Shown in pieces: positions 44,781 through 54,114 of a stretch of 64,000 bases of DNA (position 1 is the first letter of the stretch; each line of letters starts with the position of its first letter). The translations under genes were made by a program, and so were the position numbers. The notes under the pieces were generated by a model, which made no database searches, was not told the DNA's origin, and was given only the letters and a program-made list of their open reading frames with translations. Source of the DNA: Effusibacillus pohliae DSM 22757 (GTDB lineage: Bacteria; Bacillota; Bacilli; Tumebacillales; Effusibacillaceae); the NCBI RefSeq assembly GCF_000376225.1, contig NZ_AQXL01000124.1, positions 1-64,000 on the forward strand. Direction: 5' to 3'.

Positions 44781-45902
44781 GTGAGCAATTGGAAACGGAA
44801 GGCAAGCAGGGCGTTGCAGATCGGACTTGTCGGATGCGTGATGGTCGGAGTGACCGCGTGCGGTACAACGGCGACCCCGAAGCAAACCGATGCAGATCCG
44901 GCACAGGGCGGCAAACCGCTGGCGTTGGCCGACATTGAAAAACTGGCCAAACAGGAAGGGGCGGTCGTCAGCGTCGGAATGCCGGATTCCTGGGCCAACT
45001 GGAAGGACACATGGAAAGATCTGGAGCAAAAATACGGTCTGAAGCATACGGACACCGACATGTCGAGCGCCGAGGAAATCGCCAAATTCGAAGCGGAGAA
45101 GAACCGTCCGACCGCCGATATCGGCGACGTCGGGATCGCCTTCGGGCCGGTGGCGGTCGCAAAAGGCGTGACGCAGCCGTACAAGACGTCGTATTGGGAC
45201 GAGATTCCGAAATGGGCGAAAGACGAGCAGGGGCATTGGGTGGTCGGCTATCAGGGCACCATCGCATTTTTGACCAATAAAAAGCTGGTCAGCCATCCAC
45301 CGACAAGTTGGAATGATTTGCTGAAAGGCGATTACAAGGTGGCGATTGGGGATGTCACGAAAGCGGCTCAGGCGCAGATGGCCGTGCTGGCAGCTGCGAT
45401 CGCGCATGGCGGGGACGAGAAGAACATCCAGCCGGGCATCGATTTCTTCGCGCAACTGGCGAAACAGGGCCGTTTGTCGCTGGCCGACGTGAAGGTGGCG
45501 AATTTTGAAAAAGGGGAAATCGCCGTCGGGCTGCTGTGGGACTTCAACGCGTTGGGCTACCGCGAGCAAATCGACCCCACCCGGTTTGAAGTGACGATTC
45601 CGGCGGAAGGCAGCGTCGTCAGCGGCTATGCGACGATCATCAACAAGTACGCTCCGCATCCGCATGCGGCGATGCTCGCCCGGGAATACATCCTGAGCGA
45701 TGCGGGGCAGATCAACCTGGCGAAGGGGTATGCCCGGCCGATTCGCGACAGTGTGAAGCTGCCGGAGGAAGTCGCCAAAAAACTGGTGCCGAAGGAGCAG
45801 TACAAGAATGCGAAGCCGATCCAGGACTATACCGCCTGGGAAGCGACCGCCAAAAAATTGCCGCAGCTGTGGCAAGAACAAGTTTTGGTGAATGTGAAGT
45901 AG
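44781..45902 (+). CDS. ABC importer substrate-binding lipoprotein, organophosphorus type
   Basis: A 373-residue binding protein of the Fe3+/2-aminoethylphosphonate/thiamine-like group. The GTG at 44781 has gggggga upstream. The lipobox is VTAC (Cys about residue 27). The mature region has EGAVVSVGMPDSWANWKDTW and VGYQGTIAFLTNKKLV, typical of cluster D/PhnS- or PotD-like proteins. It begins a seven-gene operon with a PhoP-box promoter and an alkaline-phosphatase-superfamily enzyme. The ligand is thus inferred to be a phosphorus compound such as a phosphonate or phosphodiester; the exact ligand is not known. Confidence 0.88.
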   Translation: MSNWKRKASRALQIGLVGCVMVGVTACGTTATPKQTDADPAQGGKPLALADIEKLAKQEGAVVSVGMPDSWANWKDTWKDLEQKYGLKHTDTDMSSAEEIAKFEAEKNRPTADIGDVGIAFGPVAVAKGVTQPYKTSYWDEIPKWAKDEQGHWVVGYQGTIAFLTNKKLVSHPPTSWNDLLKGDYKVAIGDVTKAAQAQMAVLAAAIAHGGDEKNIQPGIDFFAQLAKQGRLSLADVKVANFEKGEIAVGLLWDFNALGYREQIDPTRFEVTIPAEGSVVSGYATIINKYAPHPHAAMLAREYILSDAGQINLAKGYARPIRDSVKLPEEVAKKLVPKEQYKNAKPIQDYTAWEATAKKLPQLWQEQVLVNVK

Positions 45903-45912
45903 TGTGGTAGGA

Positions 45913-46752
45913 ATGGCAGACAAAGTAATCCTGGTGGTCGTGGATGGTTTGCAGTACGAGGCTGCGTGTTCACAGATGGGCTATCTCAATCACCTGGTAG
46001 AGGTCAACTGGGCGGCTCGGTTTCTCGTCAAGTCGGAGCTGCCCAGCCTCTCCCGGCCGCTCTACGAGGTGTTGCTGACCGGGACGCCCAGTTCCGTCAA
46101 CGGAATAACTTCCAATCAGGCGGTGCGGTTGTCGGCACAAAAAAGCTTGTTTCATCTGGCAAAAGAGAACGGGTTGCGAAACGCGGCAGCCGCTTACTAT
46201 TGGGTGAGCGAATTGTATAACCGTTGCCCGTTTGATCCGTTGCTTGACCGTTGGCAAGAAGACGAACGAAACGCCATTCAATACGGGAGTTTCTATTTTG
46301 AGGATGCGTATCCCGATTCCCATTTGCTGCTCGATGCGGAAGTGCTTCGCCGCAAGTATGATCCGCATTTTTTGTACATCCATCCGATGGGGGTGGATCA
46401 CGCCGGGCATCAGTTCGGTTCGGACAGCAAGCAGTACCGGGAAAAAGTGATCACGATGGACAGCATCCTGGCCAATTTTCTGCCGATCTGGATGGAAGAC
46501 GGGTATCAAATCCTGATCACGTCCGACCACGGGATGAATCCGGACGGGCTGCACGGAGGCACCGGCAAAGACGAGCGGGATGTGCCGCTCTATTGTATCG
46601 GTTCCGCGTTCGTCCCAGGTATCTATCACGACGTCATCCCCCAGTTGGCGATCGCGCCGCTCGTTTGCAAGCTGCTCGGCATCGCTCCGGCGGAAGCGAT
46701 GATTTCCTGTACCCTTCCGGCGTTGAAACAGCGCCAAGCCGATCATCTGTGA
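45913..46752 (+). CDS. Alkaline-phosphatase-superfamily phosphodiesterase/pyrophosphatase-like hydrolase
   Basis: A 279-residue metal-dependent hydrolase without signal peptide, so probably cytoplasmic. The ATG at 45913 (MADKVILVVVDGL) is preferred over the GTG at 45904, though neither has a strong site. Metal and catalytic motifs: VVVDGL, LLTGTPSS (nucleophile Thr), HPMGVDHAGH and TSDHGM. Related to nucleotide pyrophosphatases and phosphonoacetate hydrolases. It could release phosphate or cleave a phosphonate after uptake. It lies between the binding protein and permease genes. Confidence 0.9.
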   Translation: MADKVILVVVDGLQYEAACSQMGYLNHLVEVNWAARFLVKSELPSLSRPLYEVLLTGTPSSVNGITSNQAVRLSAQKSLFHLAKENGLRNAAAAYYWVSELYNRCPFDPLLDRWQEDERNAIQYGSFYFEDAYPDSHLLLDAEVLRRKYDPHFLYIHPMGVDHAGHQFGSDSKQYREKVITMDSILANFLPIWMEDGYQILITSDHGMNPDGLHGGTGKDERDVPLYCIGSAFVPGIYHDVIPQLAIAPLVCKLLGIAPAEAMISCTLPALKQRQADHL

Positions 46753-46765
46753 GGAGGGATGGGGG

Positions 46766-47617
46766 GTGAAGTCGATCAGGCGGAACCGGTTGTTGCTGCT
46801 GTTTTTGCTGCCGTTCGCTTTGCTCGTTTTGGGATTTGAGCTGCTGCCCCTGGTCGGCATGACGGTGGACAGCCTGCACGATGGGGACACGGGGCAATGG
46901 TCATGGGTCCAGTATGCGACGGCGCTTGGTAGCAAATTTTATCTGCAGGCATTGCAAAACAGCGTGCTCATTTCCTTTTGTTCCAGTTTGGTTGGCATTC
47001 TGGTGGCGATTGTGGCCGCCTATTCAATCACCCGGCTGTCGCCGGGGACGCGAGACATCATACTGATGCTGTCGAACATGACATCCAATTTCGCCGGGGT
47101 TCCGCTGGCGTTTGCCTATATGATCCTGCTCGGCAACAACGGTATTTTTACACTTCTGCTGCACAAATGGGGCTGGGATGTGTTCGCCTCTTTCAATCTT
47201 TACAGTTGGATCGGGCTCACGCTGGTCTACGTCTACTTCCAAATTCCGCTGGCGATCTTGCTGTTGTATCCGGCTTATTATGGCATCCAGCGGCAATGGA
47301 AGGAAGCGGCCTTGCTGCTTGGCGCTTCGCCCCTCCGGTTTTGGCTCCATATCGGGATTCCGGTGATATTGCCGGGGGTTGTCGGCACGTTCAGCATTTT
47401 GTTTGCGAATGCGATGGGCGCATATGCCACCGCCTACGCGTTGGTGGGAAGCAATTACAACCTGCTGGCGGTTCGCATCGGGGCGCTGGTGTCGGGCGAT
47501 GTGGTAAGCCAGCCACAATTGGCCAGTGCGCTTGCGGTGATTCTGGCAGTGACGATGGTCGGCGCGATGTGGATCAATGAACGGATGATGCGGCGGGTCA
47601 GGAGGGATTTGCAGTGA
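46766..47617 (+). CDS. ABC transporter permease of the organophosphorus operon, subunit 1
   Basis: A 283-residue permease with six helices. The GTG at 46766 has gaggaggg upstream. The loop contacting the ATPase is KEAALLLGASPLRFWLHIGI. The group is PotB/PhnU-like (cluster with iron and 2-aminoethylphosphonate transporters). It overlaps the next gene by four bases (GTGA). Confidence 0.92.
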   Translation: MKSIRRNRLLLLFLLPFALLVLGFELLPLVGMTVDSLHDGDTGQWSWVQYATALGSKFYLQALQNSVLISFCSSLVGILVAIVAAYSITRLSPGTRDIILMLSNMTSNFAGVPLAFAYMILLGNNGIFTLLLHKWGWDVFASFNLYSWIGLTLVYVYFQIPLAILLLYPAYYGIQRQWKEAALLLGASPLRFWLHIGIPVILPGVVGTFSILFANAMGAYATAYALVGSNYNLLAVRIGALVSGDVVSQPQLASALAVILAVTMVGAMWINERMMRRVRRDLQ

Positions 47618-48408
47618 GATCAGGCAAATGGTTCCATGTTTCGGTCGTTTTTCTGGTGCTCGTCTATCTGTTTGTCCCGTTGCTCGCCACCTTTCTGTAT
47701 TCGATCGCGACTGACTGGTACCGGACGATCCTGCCGGAAGGGTTCACGCTCGCCTGGTATCGCGACCTGTTGCTCGATCCCCGGTTTGTTGACGCGGCAG
47801 GGCGGACGATATTTGTCTGCACGGCCGCGATTTTGATCAGTGTGGCCGTGATGGTGCCGACAATTTTTCTGGTCACCGTCTACTTTCCAAAATGGGAGCG
47901 TCTGTTGCAGGCGTTGACGATGTTGCCGTATGCAGTGCCGGGCGTGGTGGCGGCGGTGGCTCTGATCCGCATGTACTCGGACGGGCCGCTGGTGTTGGCG
48001 GGCACCGTTTGGCTGCTGATCGGCGCTTATTTTGTCAGCATCCTGCCGTTCATGTACCAGGGGATTCGCAACAGCCTGCGGACCATCGATGCCATCCGGC
48101 TGACGGATGCGGCGGAACTGCTGGGCGCCAGCAAATGGCAGGCGTTCCGCCTCGTCGTGCTGCCGAATATTTTGCCCGGCGTGATTGTATCGATTCTGTT
48201 ATCGTTCTCGATGCTGTTCGGGGAGTTTGTGCTGGCCAATCTGCTGATCGGCGGACACTATGAGCTGCTGCAGGTGTATCTGATGCGCCGGATGAGCGAA
48301 AGCGGCCACTTGTCCAGCGCGATCGTCGTCGCGTATTTTGTGTTGATCCTGATCATGTCCGGGATGGTGCTGAAATTCAGCAGATCGGCAAAGGGGGCCA
48401 AATTATGA
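47614..48408 (+). CDS. ABC transporter permease of the organophosphorus operon, subunit 2
   Basis: A 264-residue permease, heterodimer partner of the previous gene. EAA-type loop: DAAELLGASKWQAFRLVVL. Start overlaps the previous stop and the stop overlaps the ATPase start, so the operon is tightly coupled. PotC/PhnV-like. Confidence 0.92.
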   Translation: MRSGKWFHVSVVFLVLVYLFVPLLATFLYSIATDWYRTILPEGFTLAWYRDLLLDPRFVDAAGRTIFVCTAAILISVAVMVPTIFLVTVYFPKWERLLQALTMLPYAVPGVVAAVALIRMYSDGPLVLAGTVWLLIGAYFVSILPFMYQGIRNSLRTIDAIRLTDAAELLGASKWQAFRLVVLPNILPGVIVSILLSFSMLFGEFVLANLLIGGHYELLQVYLMRRMSESGHLSSAIVVAYFVLILIMSGMVLKFSRSAKGAKL

Positions 48409-49442
48409 GCTATGTGGAGATCCGGAACGTATCCAAACGGTTTCAGGCTACACCGGCGCTCAACGGCATCTCTCTTTCGATCGAGAAAGGGGAACTGGTG
48501 ACGCTGCTCGGGCCGAGCGGCTGCGGCAAAAGCACGCTGCTTCGCTGCATCGCCGGGCTGGAACCGGTTGAAGCGGGCGGCCGGATCATCGTGGATGGGG
48601 CGGATATCACTCACCTTTCGCCCAAGCGACGGGGAATCGGCATGGTGTTTCAATCATACGCCCTGTTTCCGAATCTGACCGTCTATCAAAATATCGCGTT
48701 TGGTCTGAAGATGAAAGGCGTCGACAAACGGGAAACCGCATCGCGTGTGAAAAAAATGATGGAACTGGTCGATTTGACAGGCAAACAGGATGCGTATCCG
48801 CATCAATTGTCGGGCGGCCAGCAGCAACGGGTGGCGCTGGCCCGGTCGCTGGTGACCGAACCGAAAATTTTGCTGTTGGATGAACCGCTCAGCGCGCTGG
48901 ATGCAAAAATCCGCAAGAACCTGCAGAACGAACTACGGCGCATTCAACAGGAATTGTCGATCACGACCGTATTGGTGACGCACGACCAGGAGGAAGCGCT
49001 GACCGTCTCCGACCGCATTTTCGTCATGGACCGGGGAACGGTTGTGCAATCCGGCACTCCGGAGCAAATTTATGCGCATCCGGCCAACGAATTTGTCGCC
49101 CGGTTCATCGGCCATTACAATGTGCTGACGCGGGCGCAACTGCAGCAACTGGCGGACGGGTGTGCTGGAGCGGTGGCTGCCGGGGCGCATTTTGCCATTC
49201 GCCCGGAATTGATCCAACTGCTGCCGCAGGAAACCGATCTTGCATGCGCTGAAACGGATTGGGTGGTGGCAGGAACGGTCCGTACGGTCACCGTAACAGG
49301 CAACGTGCTTCGTTACCAGGTGGAAGCGAGGGGACTCATGTTGCAGGTAGACCGTCTGAATACGCCTGACATGCTTTGGATTCAAAAAGATATGCAAGTG
49401 AAAATCCGAATTCCTGTGGATGCTTGCGTCGTTCTGCAGTGA
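48405..49442 (+). CDS. ABC transporter ATP-binding protein with TOBE domain
   Basis: A 345-residue ATPase of the PotA/PhnT/FbpC type. Walker [10 protein letters not shown], signature LSGGQQQR, Walker B ILLLDEP, switch His in VTHDQEEA. The last 100 residues are a TOBE-like regulatory domain. Starts on an overlap with the permease gene. Completes the importer with the two permeases and the binding protein. Confidence 0.94.
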   Translation: MSYVEIRNVSKRFQATPALNGISLSIEKGELVTLLGPSGCGKSTLLRCIAGLEPVEAGGRIIVDGADITHLSPKRRGIGMVFQSYALFPNLTVYQNIAFGLKMKGVDKRETASRVKKMMELVDLTGKQDAYPHQLSGGQQQRVALARSLVTEPKILLLDEPLSALDAKIRKNLQNELRRIQQELSITTVLVTHDQEEALTVSDRIFVMDRGTVVQSGTPEQIYAHPANEFVARFIGHYNVLTRAQLQQLADGCAGAVAAGAHFAIRPELIQLLPQETDLACAETDWVVAGTVRTVTVTGNVLRYQVEARGLMLQVDRLNTPDMLWIQKDMQVKIRIPVDACVVLQ

Positions 49443-49452
49443 GGTGGGAAGC

Positions 49453-50253
49453 GTGTCTGTTTTGTCGGAGGAACGAAAACGGGTTATTCTGGATCAGTTG
49501 GACCGCTACGGCAAGGTGAAGGTGGAGCCGCTGGCAAGGCAATTGCAGGTGTCACACGAAACGATCCGCCGCGATCTGGACAGTTTGGAACGGCTTGGCA
49601 AACTGAAACGGGTGTATGGGGGAGCGGTCAAACAATCGTATCAGACAGGCGAGCCTCCCTATCTGCAAAGGCAGAGCTTGCATCAGGCGGAAAAACAGCG
49701 GATCGGCAAACTGGCGGCTGAACTGCTGCGGGACGGCGAAACGGTGGTGATCGACACGGGCACGACCACGTTGGAGTTGGCTCGTTCGATCCGGGGCAGA
49801 AAGCGGTTGACCGTATTGACCAATTCGTTGCCGGTGGCCAGTTTGTTGACCGATTCTTTGAATCAGGGGCTGTTCACCGGCAAAATCATCCTGCTGGGAG
49901 GGGAACTGAACCCCGAGCAGCAGTCGATCAGCGGCCCGTTATGCGAAAAAATGCTGCAAACTTTCCACATCGATAAGGCGTTCATCTCGGTGGGCGGCGT
50001 TTCTCTCGACTCCGGTATCAGCGATTATGACATTCAGGAAGCGACGGTCTCGCGAGTGATGATATCGGTATCGAAGGAGTCGATCGTGTTGGCCGACCAG
50101 TCAAAAATCGGCGTGCAAGCGTTTTGCAGAATCGCTTCGCTGGAGGAAATCGACGTGATTGTATCGGACGTGGAGATGCCCGCCTCGTGGAAGGCCGAAC
50201 TGGGGGCGACTGGAATTACATGGATGACGGCAAAGGAGAGGGAGACGGTATGA
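49453..50253 (+). CDS. DeoR-family transcriptional regulator
   Basis: A 266-residue regulator. The GTG at 49453 has gaggtggga upstream. N-terminal helix-turn-helix: VEPLARQLQVSHETIRRDLDSLE; C-terminal DeoR sensor domain with VIDTGTTTLELAR and VLADQSKIG. DeoR regulators usually respond to phosphorylated sugars or nucleosides, which fits a phosphorus-containing substrate. Its stop overlaps the PHP gene (ATGA). It probably adds substrate control to PhoP control. Confidence 0.93.
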   Translation: MSVLSEERKRVILDQLDRYGKVKVEPLARQLQVSHETIRRDLDSLERLGKLKRVYGGAVKQSYQTGEPPYLQRQSLHQAEKQRIGKLAAELLRDGETVVIDTGTTTLELARSIRGRKRLTVLTNSLPVASLLTDSLNQGLFTGKIILLGGELNPEQQSISGPLCEKMLQTFHIDKAFISVGGVSLDSGISDYDIQEATVSRVMISVSKESIVLADQSKIGVQAFCRIASLEEIDVIVSDVEMPASWKAELGATGITWMTAKERETV

Positions 50254-51245
50254 ACGTGGATTATCATGTGCACCTGGAAGAGGGGCCGTATTCGATCCGC
50301 TGGTGGAACCGGACGGCGGAAGCGCTGCTGGCGTTTGCCAGTTGGCGGGAGGACAAGCATTCGCGGGATTGGATCGGCAAATTATCGTCGGCGATGGCCA
50401 GGCGGGTGGAAGCGGGCGCCTTTTCACCGGAATGGCTGGACCTCTATCGGGTGCGGGCGAAACAGCAGGGTTTGCGAGAGGTCGGGATCGTCGACCATCT
50501 ATACCGGTTTCGCGAGTACAAGCCGTATTATGAACGGCATATTCATCTCGGGAATGACGATTTGGGGCGGCTGCAGCGGCGCTGGCTGGATCAGGTGTGC
50601 GTCGCTTCGGTCGCCGACTTTTGCGATTTTCTAGAGCAGCAGAAGGAAAGATGGGCGGCCGACGGCATCCGTCTGCGGGTGGGTGTGGAGGCTGACTATT
50701 TCGCCGGCGGGGAGACGGAACTGGCCGGGATTTTGCGCCAGCATGCCTGGGACCATGTGATCGGATCGGTCCATTTTGTCGACGGGTGGGGATTTGACAA
50801 TCCGGACACGCGGGAACGGTTTCAGCGGGAGAATCTGCTCGATCTGTACGATCATTTTTTTCAGTTGATGGAACGCGCAGTCGCATCCGGGTTGTTTGAT
50901 ATCCTGGCACATCCGGACAACATCAAGGTGTTTGGCTATCGGCCCGACGAGACAGCGCTGATTCCTTTTTACAGGCGGATTGCGCAGGCGTTGAAACGGC
51001 ATGATGTTGCAACAGAGATCAACACCGGGCTCTACTACCGCTACCCGGTGCGAGAAATGTGCCCCAGTCCCGGCTTTCTGCAGGTCCTGGCGGAGTATGA
51101 GGTGCCGGTCACAACCTCCTCGGACGCCCATTTTCCAGATCATGTGGGCCATCACCTGCCGCAGGCGAGACAGCAACTGAAAGCGGCCGGCTACAAAACG
51201 ATCGCAACGTTCGAACGCCGGGTGCGCAAGGAAGTGGAGCTGTAA
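50250..51245 (+). CDS. PHP-domain hydrolase (histidinol-phosphatase-like)
   Basis: A 331-residue metal-dependent hydrolase. The ATG at 50250 overlaps the regulator stop. PHP motifs: DYHVHLEEG at the N-terminus, EVGIVDHLYRF-like segment, GVEADYF, ILAHPDN and TSSDAHFPDHVG, the metal ligands of a trinuclear centre. Relatives hydrolyse phosphomonoesters (HisK) or phosphodiesters and cyclic phosphates (PhnP-like roles). With the alkaline-phosphatase-superfamily enzyme it suggests two sequential ester cleavages. Confidence 0.9.
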   Translation: MNVDYHVHLEEGPYSIRWWNRTAEALLAFASWREDKHSRDWIGKLSSAMARRVEAGAFSPEWLDLYRVRAKQQGLREVGIVDHLYRFREYKPYYERHIHLGNDDLGRLQRRWLDQVCVASVADFCDFLEQQKERWAADGIRLRVGVEADYFAGGETELAGILRQHAWDHVIGSVHFVDGWGFDNPDTRERFQRENLLDLYDHFFQLMERAVASGLFDILAHPDNIKVFGYRPDETALIPFYRRIAQALKRHDVATEINTGLYYRYPVREMCPSPGFLQVLAEYEVPVTTSSDAHFPDHVGHHLPQARQQLKAAGYKTIATFERRVRKEVEL

Positions 51246-51255
51246 ATCCCCCATC

Positions 51256-51309
51256 TTTACACTCTCTTAACATTCCCCACACAAAGCGTTTACATTGGGA
51301 CAGTACAAT
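51256..51309 (+). promoter_or_regulatory. PhoP-box promoter of pstS
   Basis: Four hexamers with exact 5-base spacers: TTTACA (51256-51261), TTAACA (51267-51272), CACACA (51278-51283) and TTTACA (51289-51294). TACAAT (51304-51309) is the -10 box, 9 bases after the last hexamer. Very close to the B. subtilis PhoP consensus. Confidence 0.88.
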
Positions 51310-51349
51310 GAAAACGAACTTAAGTTAAACCTGAAGGGGGATTTAACTC

Positions 51350-52237
51350 GTGTTTCATCCGATGTCGAAAAAAGCGTTCAGCCTGGCGATGGTCGCAACA
51401 TTGAGCCTGGGGGTCTTGGCCGGTTGCGGATCTGCCGGCACACAGAAAGAAACTCAACCGGGCGGCGGTGCGGCTCCCGCAAATGATCAACTGTCCGGCA
51501 CCGTGACAGCTTCTGGTTCGACCGCGCTGCAGCCGCTGGTGCAGCAAGCGGCGAAAGAATTCATGGAAAAACATCCGAACGTCCAAATCCAGGTATCCGG
51601 CGGCGGATCGGGCACCGGTCTGAAAAACGTGGCGGAGGGCACGTCCGACATCGGCAACTCCGACGTGAAAGCGGGCGACGAGTTTAAAGATAAAAACCTG
51701 AAAGAACACATTGTGGCGATCGCTCCGTTCGCGTTGATCGTCAACAAGGACGTCAATGTGGACAACCTGACGAAGCAGCAGGCGGCCGATATTCTGACCG
51801 GCAAGATCACCAACTGGAAAGAGGTCGGCGGCAAAGACCAGAAGATCGTCGTCGTCACCCGGCCGGACAGCTCCGGTTCGCGCAAGCTGGTGAAGCAAAT
51901 CGTGCTCGACGGCAAAGACATCACCAAAGATGCGGTCGTGCAGGAGTCGAGCGGCGCGATGGTAACGGCCGTCAGCACCACCGCGGGCGCGATCGGCTAT
52001 GTAGACACCGCGTACGTGAAGGACGGCGTGAAAGCCCTCAAGTTCGACGGTGTCGAGTACAGCAAGGAGAACATCAAAAACGGCAAATACAAACTGTACG
52101 GTGAAGAGCGCATGTACACGAAAGGCGAGCCGAAAGGCGCGGTCAAAGCGTTTCTCGATTATATCCTGAGCGACGAGTTCCAGAACAAGCGCGTGGAAGA
52201 ACTGAAATTCCTTCCCGCCAGCCTGTTGAAGCAATAA
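51350..52237 (+). CDS. pstS: Phosphate-binding lipoprotein PstS
   Basis: A 295-residue periplasmic-type binding lipoprotein. The GTG at 51350 has ggggga 8-9 nt upstream. Lipobox LAGC (Cys about residue 26). The mature part has GTVTASGSTALQPLV and SGGGSGTGLKNVAEGTSDIGNSD split, typical of PstS, then RPDSSGSRKLV contributing the phosphate-site. First gene of pstSCAB-phoU, behind a strong PhoP box, so induced under phosphate limitation. Confidence 0.96.
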   Translation: MFHPMSKKAFSLAMVATLSLGVLAGCGSAGTQKETQPGGGAAPANDQLSGTVTASGSTALQPLVQQAAKEFMEKHPNVQIQVSGGGSGTGLKNVAEGTSDIGNSDVKAGDEFKDKNLKEHIVAIAPFALIVNKDVNVDNLTKQQAADILTGKITNWKEVGGKDQKIVVVTRPDSSGSRKLVKQIVLDGKDITKDAVVQESSGAMVTAVSTTAGAIGYVDTAYVKDGVKALKFDGVEYSKENIKNGKYKLYGEERMYTKGEPKGAVKAFLDYILSDEFQNKRVEELKFLPASLLKQ

Positions 52238-52330
52238 CGCTGTTGCGGAGAAGTAGGCGGATCGACCAGGGACGGTATTTCTACCGTCCTGATGTCGTTT
52301 TCGCACACCGGAAAAAAGGGGGGCATTCCA

Positions 52331-53260
52331 TTGGCTTCACTGGGGGCCGTGCAACGTGTGAAACAGTCTGAGCAATCGGCTGCCGAAAATTGGTCGAAGG
52401 CGCAGCGCCAGACAGATCGGGTCATGCGCTGGCTTTTTGCCGGCAGCGCGGTGCTTGTGTCAGCCGTGATTTTTTCGATCATGCTGTTTGTCGGGATTCA
52501 GGGGATGCAAACGTTTCAGGGCGTGTCGCCGCTGACGTTCTTTTTCTCGACCGATTGGGCGCCTGCAGACGGAAGGTTTGGCGCGTTTCCGTTTCTTTTC
52601 AGCACGTTTGCCCTGACATTGCTTGCGATCGCCCTGTCTGTGCCGGTTGCCGTGTCGGGTGCGGTGTTTATGGCCAAAATCGCCCCGAAATGGATGCGGG
52701 AAATCCTGCGGCCGGCGACCGACCTGTTCGTCGGAATTCCCTCGGTCGTCTACGGGCTGATCGGGCTGACGGTGTTGGTTCCGTACCTGGCCAAACTGAC
52801 GGGTGAGACCGGGTATGGATTGCTGCCGGCGGCTGTCATCTTGGCGATCATGATTTTGCCGACGATCCTGTCGATTTCGGAGGACGCCATCCGGTCGCTG
52901 CCGAGAAGCCTGGAAGAAGCGTCACTGGCGCTCGGCGCCACCCGTTGGCAGACGATCTGGCGAGTCTTGCTGCCGGCGGCCCGTCCGGGCATCCTGACCG
53001 GTGTGATTCTCGGCATGGGCCGGGCGATCGGCGAAACAATGGCGGTGTTTATGGTGATCGGGAATGCGCCGCAAATGCCGAAATCGCTGCTCGATTCGAC
53101 AACCGTCCTGACGACGGCGATCGTCAAGGATATGCCGAACACGTTTTACGGCACAACCTGGAATCATGCGCTTTATTTGATGGCGCTTCTTTTGCTGTTG
53201 ATCTCGATGTTTCTGATTCTGGTCATCCGGGTCGTTGCGCGAAGGAGGGAACTGAAATGA
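52331..53260 (+). CDS. pstC: Phosphate ABC transporter permease PstC
   Basis: A 309-residue permease. The TTG at 52331 is chosen because aaggggggc lies close upstream; the ATG at 52292 has no site. Six helices; cytoplasmic loop EEASLALGATRWQTIWRVLL. The GMGRAIGETMAV stretch is typical of PstC. It overlaps pstA. Confidence 0.95.
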   Translation: MASLGAVQRVKQSEQSAAENWSKAQRQTDRVMRWLFAGSAVLVSAVIFSIMLFVGIQGMQTFQGVSPLTFFFSTDWAPADGRFGAFPFLFSTFALTLLAIALSVPVAVSGAVFMAKIAPKWMREILRPATDLFVGIPSVVYGLIGLTVLVPYLAKLTGETGYGLLPAAVILAIMILPTILSISEDAIRSLPRSLEEASLALGATRWQTIWRVLLPAARPGILTGVILGMGRAIGETMAVFMVIGNAPQMPKSLLDSTTVLTTAIVKDMPNTFYGTTWNHALYLMALLLLLISMFLILVIRVVARRRELK

Positions 53261-54114
53261 GCCGCAGGCTGGCGGACCGGCTGGCAACCGCTTATTTTTG
53301 GGCGACCGGCGTTTTGATCGTGTTGATACTCGCATGGTTTTTGCTACGTATTCTGAGCGACGGGCTGCCGCACCTGTCCTGGAAGTTTATCACCGGCAAG
53401 CCGGAGGAAATTCTTGCGGGCGGCGGCGTCGGACCGCAATTGTTCAATTCGTTCTATATCCTGTTTTTATCGCTCTTGTTCTCCCTGCCGATCGGCATGG
53501 GGGCCGGCATTTATCTGGCGGAGTTCGCGAAACGCAACCGGTTTACCGAGTTGATTCGCTTGTCGGTGGAGTCGCTGTCCTCGGTTCCTTCCATCGTCTT
53601 CGGTTTGTTTGGTTTGCTGGTGTTCGTCACGCTGCTCGGGTTTAAGTTTTCGATCCTGGCCGGTTCTTTGACGCTGGCGTTGATGAATCTGCCGGTGCTG
53701 GTCCGGGTGACGGAAGAGTCGCTGCGGGCGCTTCCCGGTTCGTATCGGGAAGCGTCGCTCGCTCTCGGTTCGACAAAATGGCAGGCGATCCGCAAAGTGA
53801 TCCTGCCGGCGGCGCTGCCCAATCTGATCACCGGCCTGACGCTGGTGGCCGGCCGGGCATTGGGCGAATCGGCGCTCCTGATCTACACGTCCGGGCTGTC
53901 GGTGTCGCGCTTTTATCCGGACTTCAATCCGTTGGCCGCCGGGGAAACGCTGTCCGTTCACCTGTGGTATGTGCAATCGGCGGCGATCGTGCCCGACGCC
54001 AAACAAATCGCGCAGGGCAGCGCGGCGCTCTTGATCATCGTGGTGTTGCTGTTTAACCTGCTGGTAGCCATTCCAAGCCGTTTGCTGCAGAAACGACTCT
54101 CGGGGGGATCCTAA
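53257..54114 (+). CDS. pstA: Phosphate ABC transporter permease PstA
   Basis: A 285-residue permease, partner of PstC. Starts on ATGA overlap with the pstC stop. Motifs: [33 protein letters not shown] and [15 protein letters not shown]. Overlaps pstB. Confidence 0.95.
   Translation: MSRRLADRLATAYFWATGVLIVLILAWFLLRILSDGLPHLSWKFITGKPEEILAGGGVGPQLFNSFYILFLSLLFSLPIGMGAGIYLAEFAKRNRFTELIRLSVESLSSVPSIVFGLFGLLVFVTLLGFKFSILAGSLTLALMNLPVLVRVTEESLRALPGSYREASLALGSTKWQAIRKVILPAALPNLITGLTLVAGRALGESALLIYTSGLSVSRFYPDFNPLAAGETLSVHLWYVQSAAIVPDAKQIAQGSAALLIIVVLLFNLLVAIPSRLLQKRLSGGS

Noticed and set aside
44727-45923. 398-codon minus-strand frame opposite the binding protein
   Set aside because: Fully overlaps a lipoprotein gene with lipobox and family motifs; the antisense product has no recognisable features.
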